Positions 26,179 to 34,225 are shown, counted from the stretch's first letter. The stretch: DNA of 64,000 nt from Candidatus Hodarchaeota archaeon (GCA_016840035.1 JAEOTC010000038.1:62001-126000); one strand, 5' to 3'. Made by a program: numbers and translations. Notes: a model not told the origin generated them from the sequence alone.

Positions 26179-26717
26179 TCTGTTTCACTTTCTACAATTT
26201 TTGGTTTAATTTCACGAATCTTTTTTGGTTTCTTCTTTCGAGTGGCCCTTTTTCTTGGTTTTGGTTTAACTACGGGCTTAATTTCTTCAACTACTTCGGG
26301 TTCCTCTACTTTCGTTTTCGGGATCGGTTCAAGTATCTCCTCTTTGGGAATTTCCCCGATTTCTTCATCTAGACTTATATCAACTTGTTTTAATGTTGCT
26401 GGAGGGGCCTTCTTCTTCTTTCTCTTCTGAGGTTTGCGTTTTGCACTTTTTGTAACATAATATTCCTCAATATATCCAACTATACACTCATCAATCGGAA
26501 CGAGTTCCTTTGGAAAGACAATAGCTGCCTCCTTTTTACTTACTACATACACAATATCTCCAGGTCCTGCAGTTTCAATGCCATCAGCGGCAACATATGG
26601 ACTTCCCAAGGGTTGAAGATTATCATCTAGACCTTGAACTACTAGAAGTCGGAGAGAATTTAATCCTGGATCTTTTGTTGAGGCAACAACATTCCCTATT
26701 ACTTTTCCAAGTTTCAT
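26175..26717 (-). CDS. BMC-P shell protein with long charged C-terminal tail
   Basis: Residues 1-87 are a EutN/CcmL pentamer fold (KLGKVIGNVVAST, LLVVQGLD, GIETAGPGDIVYVV, IDECIVGYIEEYYV). Residues 88-180 are a low-complexity extension: a basic block (KRKPQKRKKKKAPP), an acidic/proline middle (EEIGEIPKEEILEPIPKTKVEEP) and a second basic block (KPKPRKRATRKKKPKK). Bacterial BMC-P proteins rarely have such tails. It could tether the vertex to cargo, nucleic acid or membranes. Stop codon overlaps the following BMC-P start. Confidence 0.95.
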   Translation of the reverse strand: MKLGKVIGNVVASTKDPGLNSLRLLVVQGLDDNLQPLGSPYVAADGIETAGPGDIVYVVSKKEAAIVFPKELVPIDECIVGYIEEYYVTKSAKRKPQKRKKKKAPPATLKQVDISLDEEIGEIPKEEILEPIPKTKVEEPEVVEEIKPVVKPKPRKRATRKKKPKKIREIKPKIVESETE

Positions 26718-26721
26718 GTAA

Positions 26722-27180
26722 TCACGCTGATTTTAAATATTTCAATTCAATCTCGGAAATCTTATTTACTCTGGTCTCGTGTCTTCCACCACCGAAAGGA
26801 GTAGATAACCAAATCTTAACAATATTTTGCGCAATTCCTGGACCAATTACTCTCGCACCTAAAGTCAGGATGTTAGAATTATTGTGTTCACGAGCGGAAT
26901 TCGCAGTAAATTCATCCGTGCAAGGAGTTGCTCGAATTCCTTTAATTTTATTTGCTACAATTGCGCTAGCTACGCCTGTACCATCGATGAGAATCCCAAC
27001 GGATTCAACTGAGACTGCAACTGTTTGTGCTACTAATAATGCAATATCAGGATAATCCACAGGATCTGTAGAATAACAACCATAGTCCGCAACTTCGTAT
27101 CCTATTCCTTTCAGGAATTTTATCAGATCATTTTTGAGATGGAAACCACCATGATCCGATCCAATTATTATTTTCTTCAT
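26722..27180 (-). CDS. rpiB: Ribose-5-phosphate isomerase B
   Basis: Interconverts ribose 5-phosphate and ribulose 5-phosphate. RpiB/LacAB features: GSDHGGFHLK at 8-17, DYGCYSTDPVDYPDIA, GTGVASAIVANKIKGIRA with the active-site region and TLGARVIGP. 152 residues, normal. RpiB marks the sugar-phosphate-utilising type of microcompartment. It is placed between shell genes (BMC-T and BMC-P) of the same operon. No N-terminal targeting helix is seen, so location inside the shell is not certain. Confidence 0.95.
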   Translation of the reverse strand: MKKIIIGSDHGGFHLKNDLIKFLKGIGYEVADYGCYSTDPVDYPDIALLVAQTVAVSVESVGILIDGTGVASAIVANKIKGIRATPCTDEFTANSAREHNNSNILTLGARVIGPGIAQNIVKIWLSTPFGGGRHETRVNKISEIELKYLKSA

Positions 27181-27205
27181 TTGACTTCAACTTGTAATAT
27201 AAAAC

Positions 27206-27757
27206 TCAAAGCAGAGTTTTTACTAGATCTGGATGAGGAGCAGGAATTACAGCAGTGGATAATACTAATCCTTCTCCTTTTACACGATTAACCCCAGCAT
27301 CTACAGCTGCTCGCACGGCACCCACTTCTCCTGTTAAAACAACAAACGCCTTTCCACCTATTGCGCGACTCATCCGAATTTCGATTAACTGTACCTGCGC
27401 ACTTTTAACAGCTTCGTCACCAACCATGATCGCTGTAGGAGCAGAATAAGTTTCTACTACTCCTATCGCGCCTACTTTTTCAACTCCAGATGTACCCGCA
27501 ATTGCTGGAAAAACCTCAGGATGTATATTGGGAATTACTGTGTAATTTACTAAGGTTTCACCTGCTATTTCACTTCCAGCGATTAGAGAGCTTTGAACAG
27601 CTGCAACTGCTCCTTGAATAATGATTAAATATTTTCCAGGACATACTGGTGAGGCGAATAATAGCTCGACTTCTGCTGTTTTCGCTATTGTATCGGCACT
27701 CAGTATACCTCGAGCAATTACATTTGTTTCTAGAACTCCTATAGCACGCATTTTCAT
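27206..27757 (-). CDS. BMC-T tandem shell protein, PduT-like with pore cysteine
   Basis: Trimer-forming shell protein with two BMC domains (about 4-90 and 93-183). AIGVLETN and AIGVVETY mark each repeat; both end with VIPxxHP. The pore loop of repeat 1 is ASPVCPGKY with C39, matching the cysteine that binds a [4Fe-4S] cluster in PduT (TICPGKF). The second repeat lacks it. This implies an electron relay across the shell with the PduS-like protein. Follows the BMC-H gene and the hairpin at 27797-27820. Confidence 0.96.
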   Translation of the reverse strand: MKMRAIGVLETNVIARGILSADTIAKTAEVELLFASPVCPGKYLIIIQGAVAAVQSSLIAGSEIAGETLVNYTVIPNIHPEVFPAIAGTSGVEKVGAIGVVETYSAPTAIMVGDEAVKSAQVQLIEIRMSRAIGGKAFVVLTGEVGAVRAAVDAGVNRVKGEGLVLSTAVIPAPHPDLVKTLL

Positions 27758-27796
27758 TTTCCTCTAAGATTGTAAACAAAGATGAAAGTAGTGAGC

Positions 27797-27820
27797 ATTA
27801 GCTGCTCTCTTGCAGCTAAT
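27797..27820 (-). promoter_or_regulatory. Perfect 9-bp hairpin just after the BMC-H stop codon
   Basis: ATTAGCTGC (27797-27805) and GCAGCTAAT (27812-27820) pair perfectly around a 6-base loop in the gap between the BMC-H and BMC-T genes, starting 7 bases after the BMC-H stop on the transcript. Position suggests an mRNA-stability or processing element that raises the level of BMC-H, the most abundant shell protein, over downstream genes. No T-run follows directly, so not a typical terminator. Confidence 0.5.
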
Positions 27821-27827
27821 TGTTTAT

Positions 27828-28118
27828 TCAACCTTTCTTTGGGAGAATACTCTCAACTTCATCATGGGGTCGAGGAATTACATGAGCTGAGGTTAGTTCA
27901 CCAACTTTTCGTGCAGCGACTGCACCAGCTTCAACAGAAGCTTTCACAGCACCAACGTCACCTCTAACCATTACAGTAACAAAACCACCGCCAATAACTT
28001 CGCGTCCCATTAAATGAACGTTCGCTGCTTTCACCATAGCGTCAGCTGCTTCAATAGATGCAACTAACCCTTTTGTTTCTATCAATCCAAGTGCTTCTTT
28101 AGCCATTTTTTTCACCAA
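27828..28118 (-). CDS. BMC-H shell hexamer protein (PduA/EutM-like)
   Basis: Main facet protein. The sequence tracks bacterial PduA/Eut[28 protein letters not shown], the pore region [26 protein letters not shown] and [15 protein letters not shown]. Such closeness to bacterial proteins indicates lateral transfer. 96 residues. Pore loop is G-G-G in place of G-S-G of PduA. First of the shell genes after PduS; the hairpin after its stop may keep its message stable. Confidence 0.98.
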   Translation of the reverse strand: MVKKMAKEALGLIETKGLVASIEAADAMVKAANVHLMGREVIGGGFVTVMVRGDVGAVKASVEAGAVAARKVGELTSAHVIPRPHDEVESILPKKG

Positions 28119-28130
28119 TTTTTTTGTCTT

Positions 28131-29456
28131 TTATTTTGTCTTTTCAATGACAATTTCTTGTCCAATTTTGCGAATAATTCCGCTAATACTAGCATGAATT
28201 ACTGCACCTAGTGACCCATCTGGAATCTTTCCTATGAGTGCACCTTTTTCAACCGAATCTCCTACTTTTACCGTTGGAATTGCAGGATCTCCGATATGTT
28301 GTTTGAGAGGGATGGAAACTTTTCGAATCTGTAATTTTCGTTTTCGTATTGGACATTCATGATTATAATTCAATAGATCCAATCGTGAAATTAATCTTTT
28401 TACAGGTAATTTTCGATATTCCCTCTCAGGATGAATCGATAATACTTTTCGATTATGAGTATTCTTTAAACCCTCTACCCTCAACTGTCCCTTTACTTCT
28501 GTCATCATTTTACATGGATCCAACCCCATAGGACATCCATAATATGTACAAGCTCCACATTCCACACAAAGGAATGTTCCCGTCATATAATCGGGTCTTT
28601 CTGGAGCACCCCATGCTATTCCTCGCATAACTTTGTCAGGATGTAATTCATGGCCCAATAAGAATCTAGGACAGACATCTGTACATAATTGACATCTTAT
28701 GCATGCTGCTTTGGTAACAATTACTTTGGATGAGATCCGTTCAGTTTTCATTCTGATTACAAAATGATTCTCTGGCAAAACAATTATTCCAGAAGTTAAT
28801 TTGGTAATAGGTTTTTTAGGGGCAATTACTGTACCCATCATGGGTCCATTTATCAATACTTGATAATCATCGATTGTAGCTCCCCCTGCAGCTTTTATTG
28901 CATCCTTTATTGAGGTACCAATTGGAAATTCCATCGTAGAGGGGTTTTTAACAGCGCCTGTTATGGTTACATAACGAGATACTATGGGATTTCCTTCAGC
29001 GGCCTCAGCTAGATTGATCAATGTATAGACATTATTTACTACGACTCCAATGTCAAGAGGGAGTCCACTTTCCGGAATTATTTTACCTAAAGCTTCATAA
29101 ACAAGAACATGTTCATCTCCAGCAGGATAAACATCATCGAGAAGGAATATCTCGATTCTGGAATCAGCTTTGACCACTTGTTTAAGCTTCTTAATTGCAG
29201 TTTTATACTTCCTTTTTACAGCGATTATTCCTCGCTTCGCCCCAGTGGCTTTCATTCCTAGCTGTAATCCAGTTATTAATTTTCCTGGACAGGTTGTCAT
29301 TAATTGCTGATCCACTCTTAATAATGGTTCACATTCAGCTGCATTAACTATAAACGTATCTACTTTCGCAGAAAGCTTCACATGTGTAGGAAAACCAGCT
29401 CCACCAGCTCCAACTATTCCAGAATTTCGTGCCATGTCTGCTATTTCGGAGCTCAC
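28131..29456 (-). CDS. pduS: PduS-like flavo-iron-sulfur protein (RnfC-related)
   Basis: Electron-transfer protein of microcompartments (cobalamin reductase in Pdu systems; RnfC/NuoF-related). GIVGAGGAGFPTHVKL at 13-28, NAAECEPLL, a Rossmann/SLBB-type middle and two cluster motifs CIRCQLCTDVCP and CVECGACTYYGCP for [4Fe-4S] binding; the C-terminus has a biotinyl-like hairpin (VKVGDSVEKGALIGKI). No diol dehydratase or cobalamin gene is present, so here it more likely reoxidises NADH made by the aldehyde dehydrogenase and passes electrons to the Fe-S site of the BMC-T protein. 12 bases before BMC-H. Confidence 0.93.
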   Translation of the reverse strand: MSSEIADMARNSGIVGAGGAGFPTHVKLSAKVDTFIVNAAECEPLLRVDQQLMTTCPGKLITGLQLGMKATGAKRGIIAVKRKYKTAIKKLKQVVKADSRIEIFLLDDVYPAGDEHVLVYEALGKIIPESGLPLDIGVVVNNVYTLINLAEAAEGNPIVSRYVTITGAVKNPSTMEFPIGTSIKDAIKAAGGATIDDYQVLINGPMMGTVIAPKKPITKLTSGIIVLPENHFVIRMKTERISSKVIVTKAACIRCQLCTDVCPRFLLGHELHPDKVMRGIAWGAPERPDYMTGTFLCVECGACTYYGCPMGLDPCKMMTEVKGQLRVEGLKNTHNRKVLSIHPEREYRKLPVKRLISRLDLLNYNHECPIRKRKLQIRKVSIPLKQHIGDPAIPTVKVGDSVEKGALIGKIPDGSLGAVIHASISGIIRKIGQEIVIEKTK

Positions 29457-29483
29457 TTATATTTGCCTCGTTTTCTTTTGATT

Positions 29484-30911
29484 TCAAATGATTCTAAAAG
29501 CATCCACTAGAGTACAACGTCTTTGACGTGTAAAAGTTCTTGCTGAGGTAAGTCCTTCTCCCGTTGGTCCTGCAATTGTCATAGTAGTATAGCCTTCCCC
29601 TCCGAATCCAATCCCAGCAAAGGAGGGGGCATTTTTGACAAAAATTGTAGTTTCGATATCTTTTGCCACAAGACTCATATTTCCAACTGAATCGCTCCAC
29701 ATCATTGCTGTGTGTTTGAATCCATGTTCAGCCTTCTTTGCTTTTTGCAAAGCTTCTTCTATTGATTTCACTCTAACTATTGGTAAGACTGGCATCAACA
29801 TTTCAGATATTACGAAGGGATGTTCATCATCAGGCACCTCTGCAATTATCAACCGGATATTGTCACTAACCTGCACTCCGATTCCCTCAAGAAGTATTTT
29901 GGCATCTTTTCCGATGAAGTCCCTGTTTACTATGGGAAATCTCCCTTTCTTTCCTTTGAAAACGAGATTAGTCAGTTGGACTATCTGATCTCCAACAATT
30001 TCATATGCACCATAATTCTTCATTTCTGCTTTTAATCGATCAGTGATGACATCAAATGCGAATACTTCTTTTTCTACAATACATACAATATTATTATCAA
30101 AACTTGCGCCTTCTACTATTCCTCGGGCTGCTTTTTGAATATTTGCAGTATCATCAACTATTACAGGAGGATTTCCTGGTCCTGCACATATCGCTTTTTT
30201 TCCAGATTGCATTGCAGCTTTTACTACTGCACTTCCTCCTGTTACAACTAGACACCGAATCTTTTTGTGTGTCATTAAAGTCTGGGCTGACTCAATCGTA
30301 GGGGATATGGTTGATGTAAGAACATTTTCTGGTCCCCCCGCTTCGAGAATTGCCCTATTCAATAATCTCACAGCTTCATTACTTGCTCTTTTAGCTGATG
30401 GATGAGGATTAAATACTACGCTATTTCCTGCCGTAACCATTGATATTCCATTGTTAATTATCGTTGCTGTTGGGTTTGTTGAAGGAGTAATTGACCCAAT
30501 TACGCCATAAGGAGCCATTTCAACAAGTGTTAATCCTTTATCACCCGTCCATGTATTTGGTACCAGATCTTCTAAGCCTGGAGTTTTTCGAGCACAGAGC
30601 AAATTCTTTGCTACTTTATCCTCTAATCTCCCTAGACCAGTTTCTTGGATTGCTAATTCAGCTAGATATCGTGCATGTTTAATAGCGGAGTCACGCATCG
30701 ATTGTATGATTTCTTTTCTTCTCTCCAAAGATAAATCCATTAGTGCTACTTGACTCTTTTCCGCAGCCTCTATTGCCTGTTCAATGTCCTGGAATATTCC
30801 TCCACCTGCACTAGTGGGAATATTCTCCAATCCTGAATAGACTTGATAAGCTCTTATTTTCTGTACAACAGAATTGACGATTTTTGCAATTTGTTGTTCG
30901 TCATATGACAT
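29484..30911 (-). CDS. CoA-acylating aldehyde dehydrogenase (PduP/EutE-like)
   Basis: Oxidises acetaldehyde with NAD+ and CoA to acetyl-CoA. ALDH fold: GVIGSITPSTNPTAT (about 136-150), TGGSAVVKAAMQSGKKAICAGPGN (about 224-247), FDNNIVC with nucleophile C277, the PduP/EutE signature. Residues 4-20 (DEQQIAKIVNSVVQKIR) are an amphipathic helix typical of BMC targeting peptides, linked by a Gly-rich stretch (TSAGGG). 475 residues. Catalytic core enzyme of the compartment; no alcohol dehydrogenase is encoded beside it, so NADH is not recycled by ethanol formation here. Confidence 0.97.
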   Translation of the reverse strand: MSYDEQQIAKIVNSVVQKIRAYQVYSGLENIPTSAGGGIFQDIEQAIEAAEKSQVALMDLSLERRKEIIQSMRDSAIKHARYLAELAIQETGLGRLEDKVAKNLLCARKTPGLEDLVPNTWTGDKGLTLVEMAPYGVIGSITPSTNPTATIINNGISMVTAGNSVVFNPHPSAKRASNEAVRLLNRAILEAGGPENVLTSTISPTIESAQTLMTHKKIRCLVVTGGSAVVKAAMQSGKKAICAGPGNPPVIVDDTANIQKAARGIVEGASFDNNIVCIVEKEVFAFDVITDRLKAEMKNYGAYEIVGDQIVQLTNLVFKGKKGRFPIVNRDFIGKDAKILLEGIGVQVSDNIRLIIAEVPDDEHPFVISEMLMPVLPIVRVKSIEEALQKAKKAEHGFKHTAMMWSDSVGNMSLVAKDIETTIFVKNAPSFAGIGFGGEGYTTMTIAGPTGEGLTSARTFTRQRRCTLVDAFRII

Positions 30912-30958
30912 TTATCTACCTTCGTTTCGTTTTTTATTTTCTTACATAAAGGGAAATC

Positions 30959-31249
30959 TTATTTTCGATAAGTTTCTTTTCCATTTATTTGGATAAAATC
31001 TATGATAGCTTGGATCGTTGCATCTGTGGGTTTATCCTTGGTCATTGCAGTTAAACGAGATGAACTTCCAGTAACAACTAGTACTAATTCGTTCTCTCCC
31101 GCACCAACTGCATCAATTGCCACGAAAGGAGAACTCTCTGGTTTTAAATCAGTCATATCCACTGGTTGTACTATCATTAATTTAAAGCCTTTAATACTGG
31201 CATCCTTCTCGGTACTTACTACATTTCCTATTACTTTACACACTTTCAT
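30959..31249 (-). CDS. BMC-P shell vertex protein, third copy
   Basis: EutN/CcmL-type pentamer: CKVIGNVVSTEKD, LMIVQPVD, FVAIDAVGAGENELVLVV and IDFIQINGKE. 96 residues, no tail. Three different BMC-P genes in one locus suggests mixed vertices or special roles. Sits between the aldehyde dehydrogenase and the flavoprotein genes; start is 11 bases after the flavoprotein stop. Confidence 0.95.
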   Translation of the reverse strand: MKVCKVIGNVVSTEKDASIKGFKLMIVQPVDMTDLKPESSPFVAIDAVGAGENELVLVVTGSSSRLTAMTKDKPTDATIQAIIDFIQINGKETYRK

Positions 31250-31260
31250 GTAAATATCTC

Positions 31261-31980
31261 CTAAATCTTAATTATCTTTATATCAAGCATTTTAGCTTTT
31301 TCTTGTGCTAAGGGGGTAATAATAGTTGAATGGGGTACAAATATTTCGTGAATTTTACCTTTTAATCCCTCTAAATAATCCTCGGTAATTAAATCTGGTA
31401 TAGCTGGAGTATGTTTGACAAATTGATCTTCTAAGTCCTCTATGTCAACAAGTCTGAATCCCATTTCGATTAAAGTAGATAAATATCGACTCAGATTATT
31501 AGTTAACATACCCGATGGGCCATAGTCAAATGTTAAATCTGTGGGAGGAAAAGGTGTTACAATATAAACAGGAATTTTAAATAACAACCCTTGAAGTAAT
31601 AAATTAACAGTTGAATTGGAATCTTCAAATTTTGTTATTTTTTTTGCTATTTCAAAACTAAAGGCACCAAACATAATTGATTTAAGATTACTGTAAAAAT
31701 TTAGGCAAAAATCTCCAAAAGGATTAACTAAAACGTCCATTGTGGGAATTGAACCTGCTTTTGTGGTTATTTTCTTAGCCTGGTCAATTTCATCCTTTGT
31801 CCAGATCAGGACTTGCATTTTTTGTTCGGCTAATCTAATTAGGGATTGTAATAATTCATCCAATCCTTGTCCCATATGGGTTAAGACACCTAGGACATCG
31901 TAAGGACCTAGGTTATGCTCATTCTTGAGAACACTCTTAACTTGCTGTGTAACGAGTAATTCGAGCTCTTTCTCATTCAT
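31261..31980 (-). CDS. BMC-associated flavoprotein-like protein
   Basis: 239-residue alpha/beta protein. Residues 1-19 (NEKELELLVTQQVKSVLKN) look like an encapsulation helix. The body (20-239) has VLGVLTHMGQGLDELLQSL, MQVLIWTKDEIDQAK, SIMFGAFSFEIAKKI, GLLFKIPVYIVTPF and HSTIITPLAQEKAK, which resembles flavoprotein (PPCDC-type) domains often found in BMC loci, and shares its layout with the N-terminal domain of the DeoC fusion here. Function of such proteins is not established; FMN binding is predicted by family only. Followed by BMC-P. Confidence 0.7.
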   Translation of the reverse strand: MNEKELELLVTQQVKSVLKNEHNLGPYDVLGVLTHMGQGLDELLQSLIRLAEQKMQVLIWTKDEIDQAKKITTKAGSIPTMDVLVNPFGDFCLNFYSNLKSIMFGAFSFEIAKKITKFEDSNSTVNLLLQGLLFKIPVYIVTPFPPTDLTFDYGPSGMLTNNLSRYLSTLIEMGFRLVDIEDLEDQFVKHTPAIPDLITEDYLEGLKGKIHEIFVPHSTIITPLAQEKAKMLDIKIIKI

Positions 31981-31995
31981 GATGCTTCACTCTTG

Positions 31996-32316
31996 TTAAT
32001 CTCTTCCAGGATCCTCTTCTACGCTTGAAGTTCGACTTCTGACTTTCTCAATAAGATCAACCGTCACCTGATCAGGTCTTGGAATTACATTAGTTAATAA
32101 ACCACAGGAGATCTGACGTAGTTGGACTTTTGCTGCTTCAATTGCTTCACGGACAGCAGCGACCTCTCCCTCAATTATCACAATAACCAATCCCCCTGAA
32201 ACACGTTTTAAGGAAATAAGGCTCACATCTGCGGTTTTCATGGCCGTATCTGTTGCCACAATGGCTCCTATCCGACCGCATGTCTCCATAAATCCTAAAG
32301 CTTTCATTAAAATCAC
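31996..32316 (-). CDS. BMC-H shell protein, second type
   Basis: Single BMC domain: KALGFMETCGRIGAIVATDTAMKTADVSLISLKRVSGGLVIVIIEGEVAAVREAIEA with a C-terminal HIPRP-like NVIPRP and a short acidic tail (SSVEEDPGRD). Diverged from the PduA-like copy at 27828 and with a different pore (VSGG), so it may be a minor facet component or select a different metabolite. The start overlaps the stop of the citrate synthase-PduL gene by 4 bases. Confidence 0.93.
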   Translation of the reverse strand: MILMKALGFMETCGRIGAIVATDTAMKTADVSLISLKRVSGGLVIVIIEGEVAAVREAIEAAKVQLRQISCGLLTNVIPRPDQVTVDLIEKVRSRTSSVEEDPGRD

Positions 32317-34169
32317 CTGAACGGAGAATAAGATCCTTCTTTTAAATCCAAAATCAGACTCCCCATTTCTCCCGTATTCAGTGCAAGAGCATTACCCTCG
32401 TCAAGGTCTAAATGGAGCTCCAAATTATAATCCGGGTGAATTCTAACCATGATCTCGTCTAGGATTCCAGCTCGGGTTCCAGGAAATTGAACAGCAACTA
32501 TCTGTCGATCTGACACATTTAACCTTTGCGCATCTTTTGGTGACATGTGGATGTGTCGCGCTGCGAAAATGACTCCCTTATCCAAAGTGATAGCTCCCTT
32601 TGGACCAATTATGTGTACTCCTGGAGTATCTCTTAAATCTCCTGATTGACGTGTTGGTGGATTAATACCTAATACATAACCGTCACTCCGAGATATTTCA
32701 ACTTGAGTTTCGTCTCTGAAGGGGCCAAGAATACGAACTCCATAGATGGCTCTTTTGGGGCCGATTAGATCAACAACTTCTTTGCATGCATACTGTTTTG
32801 GTTGAGTTAAGGAATTAAGGGGAGTTAAAACTGCTTTTTCTCCAAATAATTTGTGAAAATCGGCTTTTGAAAGGTGGATGTGACGTGCAGATAAGGATAC
32901 TGGAATTAAATGATCATCGAATACTTTAGTCAGCTCATCGGTGACTAATCTCTTCACTAGTTCTCCAGCTGCTGACTGTGTACTTCGTTGTGAAATGGGT
33001 TGATATTCACAACCTAATGGACCGCAATATCTTCCTACATATTCAGCAGAGGGTCTATAAATCACTGGTTTGACGGTAGGAGTTTCGGGATACTTCTCTT
33101 CTAAAACATGAGCAGTCCAACCAGCGACTCTCGATGTAGTAAAAATCGGTGTAAAGAGTTCAACTGGGATATTTAAGCTTGTATATACCGTGGCACCATA
33201 TAGATCCACATTAGGATATATTCCACGATTTTTTCGCTTCTTAAATTCTTTTTGAGTAATCTCAACCAACTTATTGGTAGTTTCATACATCCATTGAGCT
33301 AATCCACCCTTCCTTCTCACAAGATCTGCAGCCATTTCCTTCAATATTTTGGCTCTCGGATCTGTAGTTTTATATACGGCATGTCCCATCCCCATAATTC
33401 GTTTACCTTCATTAAATCGATTTTTGACCCATTCCTCAGCACTTGAGACTTTCTTAATCTCCATTAAGCTTTCATAAACTAAATGATTAGCTCCCCCATG
33501 ATACATCCCTGATAAAGAACCAATGGCACCAGAAATAGATGCATATAGATCCGCTCCAGTAGATGCAATGACCCGAGCTGTGAATGTGGAAGCATTGAAA
33601 GAGTGTTCTGCATGTAGAATTAGTGTGACATCAAAGATCCTTGCTTCTTCATCAGTTGGGATACTCCCATGAAGCATGTAGAGGAAATTTGATGCATATT
33701 TTAGATTCTTATTTGGAGCGATTGGTTCTTTATTGCTACGAATTCTCTCCCATGCGGTCACAATAATAGGAAGCCGAGCTATTATTCTAATTGCAATATT
33801 TCGATCGGATTCTCTTTTTCCAGTCCCGATCTCGTTGTTGTATCCTGCTAGTAAAGCTAATGAAGATTGGAGTACACTCATAGAAGGGGTATTCTTTGAG
33901 GTTTTCTGTAAATGTGAGATTAATTGTGGTGGTAAATCCTGATTTGAAATTATTGCGTTCTTAAAACTCTCCAATTGATCAAAAGAGGGGAGGTTTCCGT
34001 ACAGAAGTAAGTAAACTACCTCTTCGTAGGTTGAATTTCTTGCTAACTCATTAATGTCATAACCTCGGATAAATAGATTGCCTTTTTCACCTTCTATAAG
34101 ACAAATATTTGTATCCGCAACCTCAACACCGCGAAGTCCTGTTGATTTGTGGCTATGTTCTTCAATCAT
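32313..34169 (-). CDS. Citrate synthase-PduL (phosphotransacylase) fusion, first gene of BMC operon
   Basis: One 618-residue polypeptide with two complete enzymes. Residues about 10-395 are citrate synthase with the catalytic triad present: H224 in YHGGAN, H263 in GMGHAVYK and D322 in YPNVDLYG, plus SRVAGW and RPSAEYVG; a methylcitrate synthase is the alternative. Residues about 422-618 are PduL phosphate acyltransferase with the metal-binding HIH pairs (430-432 and 539-541) and HLDLDEGNA. The linker (400-418, AAGELVKRLVTDELTKVF) resembles a BMC targeting helix, as found at the N-terminus of ordinary PduL. Both domains use acyl-CoA and release CoA, so the fusion would recycle CoA by two routes. 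Fusion not known to me elsewhere. Confidence 0.93.
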   Translation of the reverse strand: MIEEHSHKSTGLRGVEVADTNICLIEGEKGNLFIRGYDINELARNSTYEEVVYLLLYGNLPSFDQLESFKNAIISNQDLPPQLISHLQKTSKNTPSMSVLQSSLALLAGYNNEIGTGKRESDRNIAIRIIARLPIIVTAWERIRSNKEPIAPNKNLKYASNFLYMLHGSIPTDEEARIFDVTLILHAEHSFNASTFTARVIASTGADLYASISGAIGSLSGMYHGGANHLVYESLMEIKKVSSAEEWVKNRFNEGKRIMGMGHAVYKTTDPRAKILKEMAADLVRRKGGLAQWMYETTNKLVEITQKEFKKRKNRGIYPNVDLYGATVYTSLNIPVELFTPIFTTSRVAGWTAHVLEEKYPETPTVKPVIYRPSAEYVGRYCGPLGCEYQPISQRSTQSAAGELVKRLVTDELTKVFDDHLIPVSLSARHIHLSKADFHKLFGEKAVLTPLNSLTQPKQYACKEVVDLIGPKRAIYGVRILGPFRDETQVEISRSDGYVLGINPPTRQSGDLRDTPGVHIIGPKGAITLDKGVIFAARHIHMSPKDAQRLNVSDRQIVAVQFPGTRAGILDEIMVRIHPDYNLELHLDLDEGNALALNTGEMGSLILDLKEGSYSPFR

Positions 34170-34225
34170 TGGTAGGCCTTTTTATTTCAAGTAAGATTTC
34201 GGTATCAAAAGGTGAAACTTCCTTC

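Noticed and set aside
28131-29456. Cobalamin-dependent diol utilisation because of PduS
   Set aside because: No diol dehydratase, reactivase or cobalamin genes; DeoC and RpiB point to sugar phosphates.
23230-34169. Contig chimera between a bacterium and an Asgard archaeon
   Set aside because: Not excluded, but both flanks are archaeal and base composition looks the same throughout; needs read coverage to settle.
32313-34169. Citrate synthase and PduL as two genes with a misread stop
   Set aside because: The frame is continuous through a plausible linker helix without a stop; a fusion is the simplest reading.
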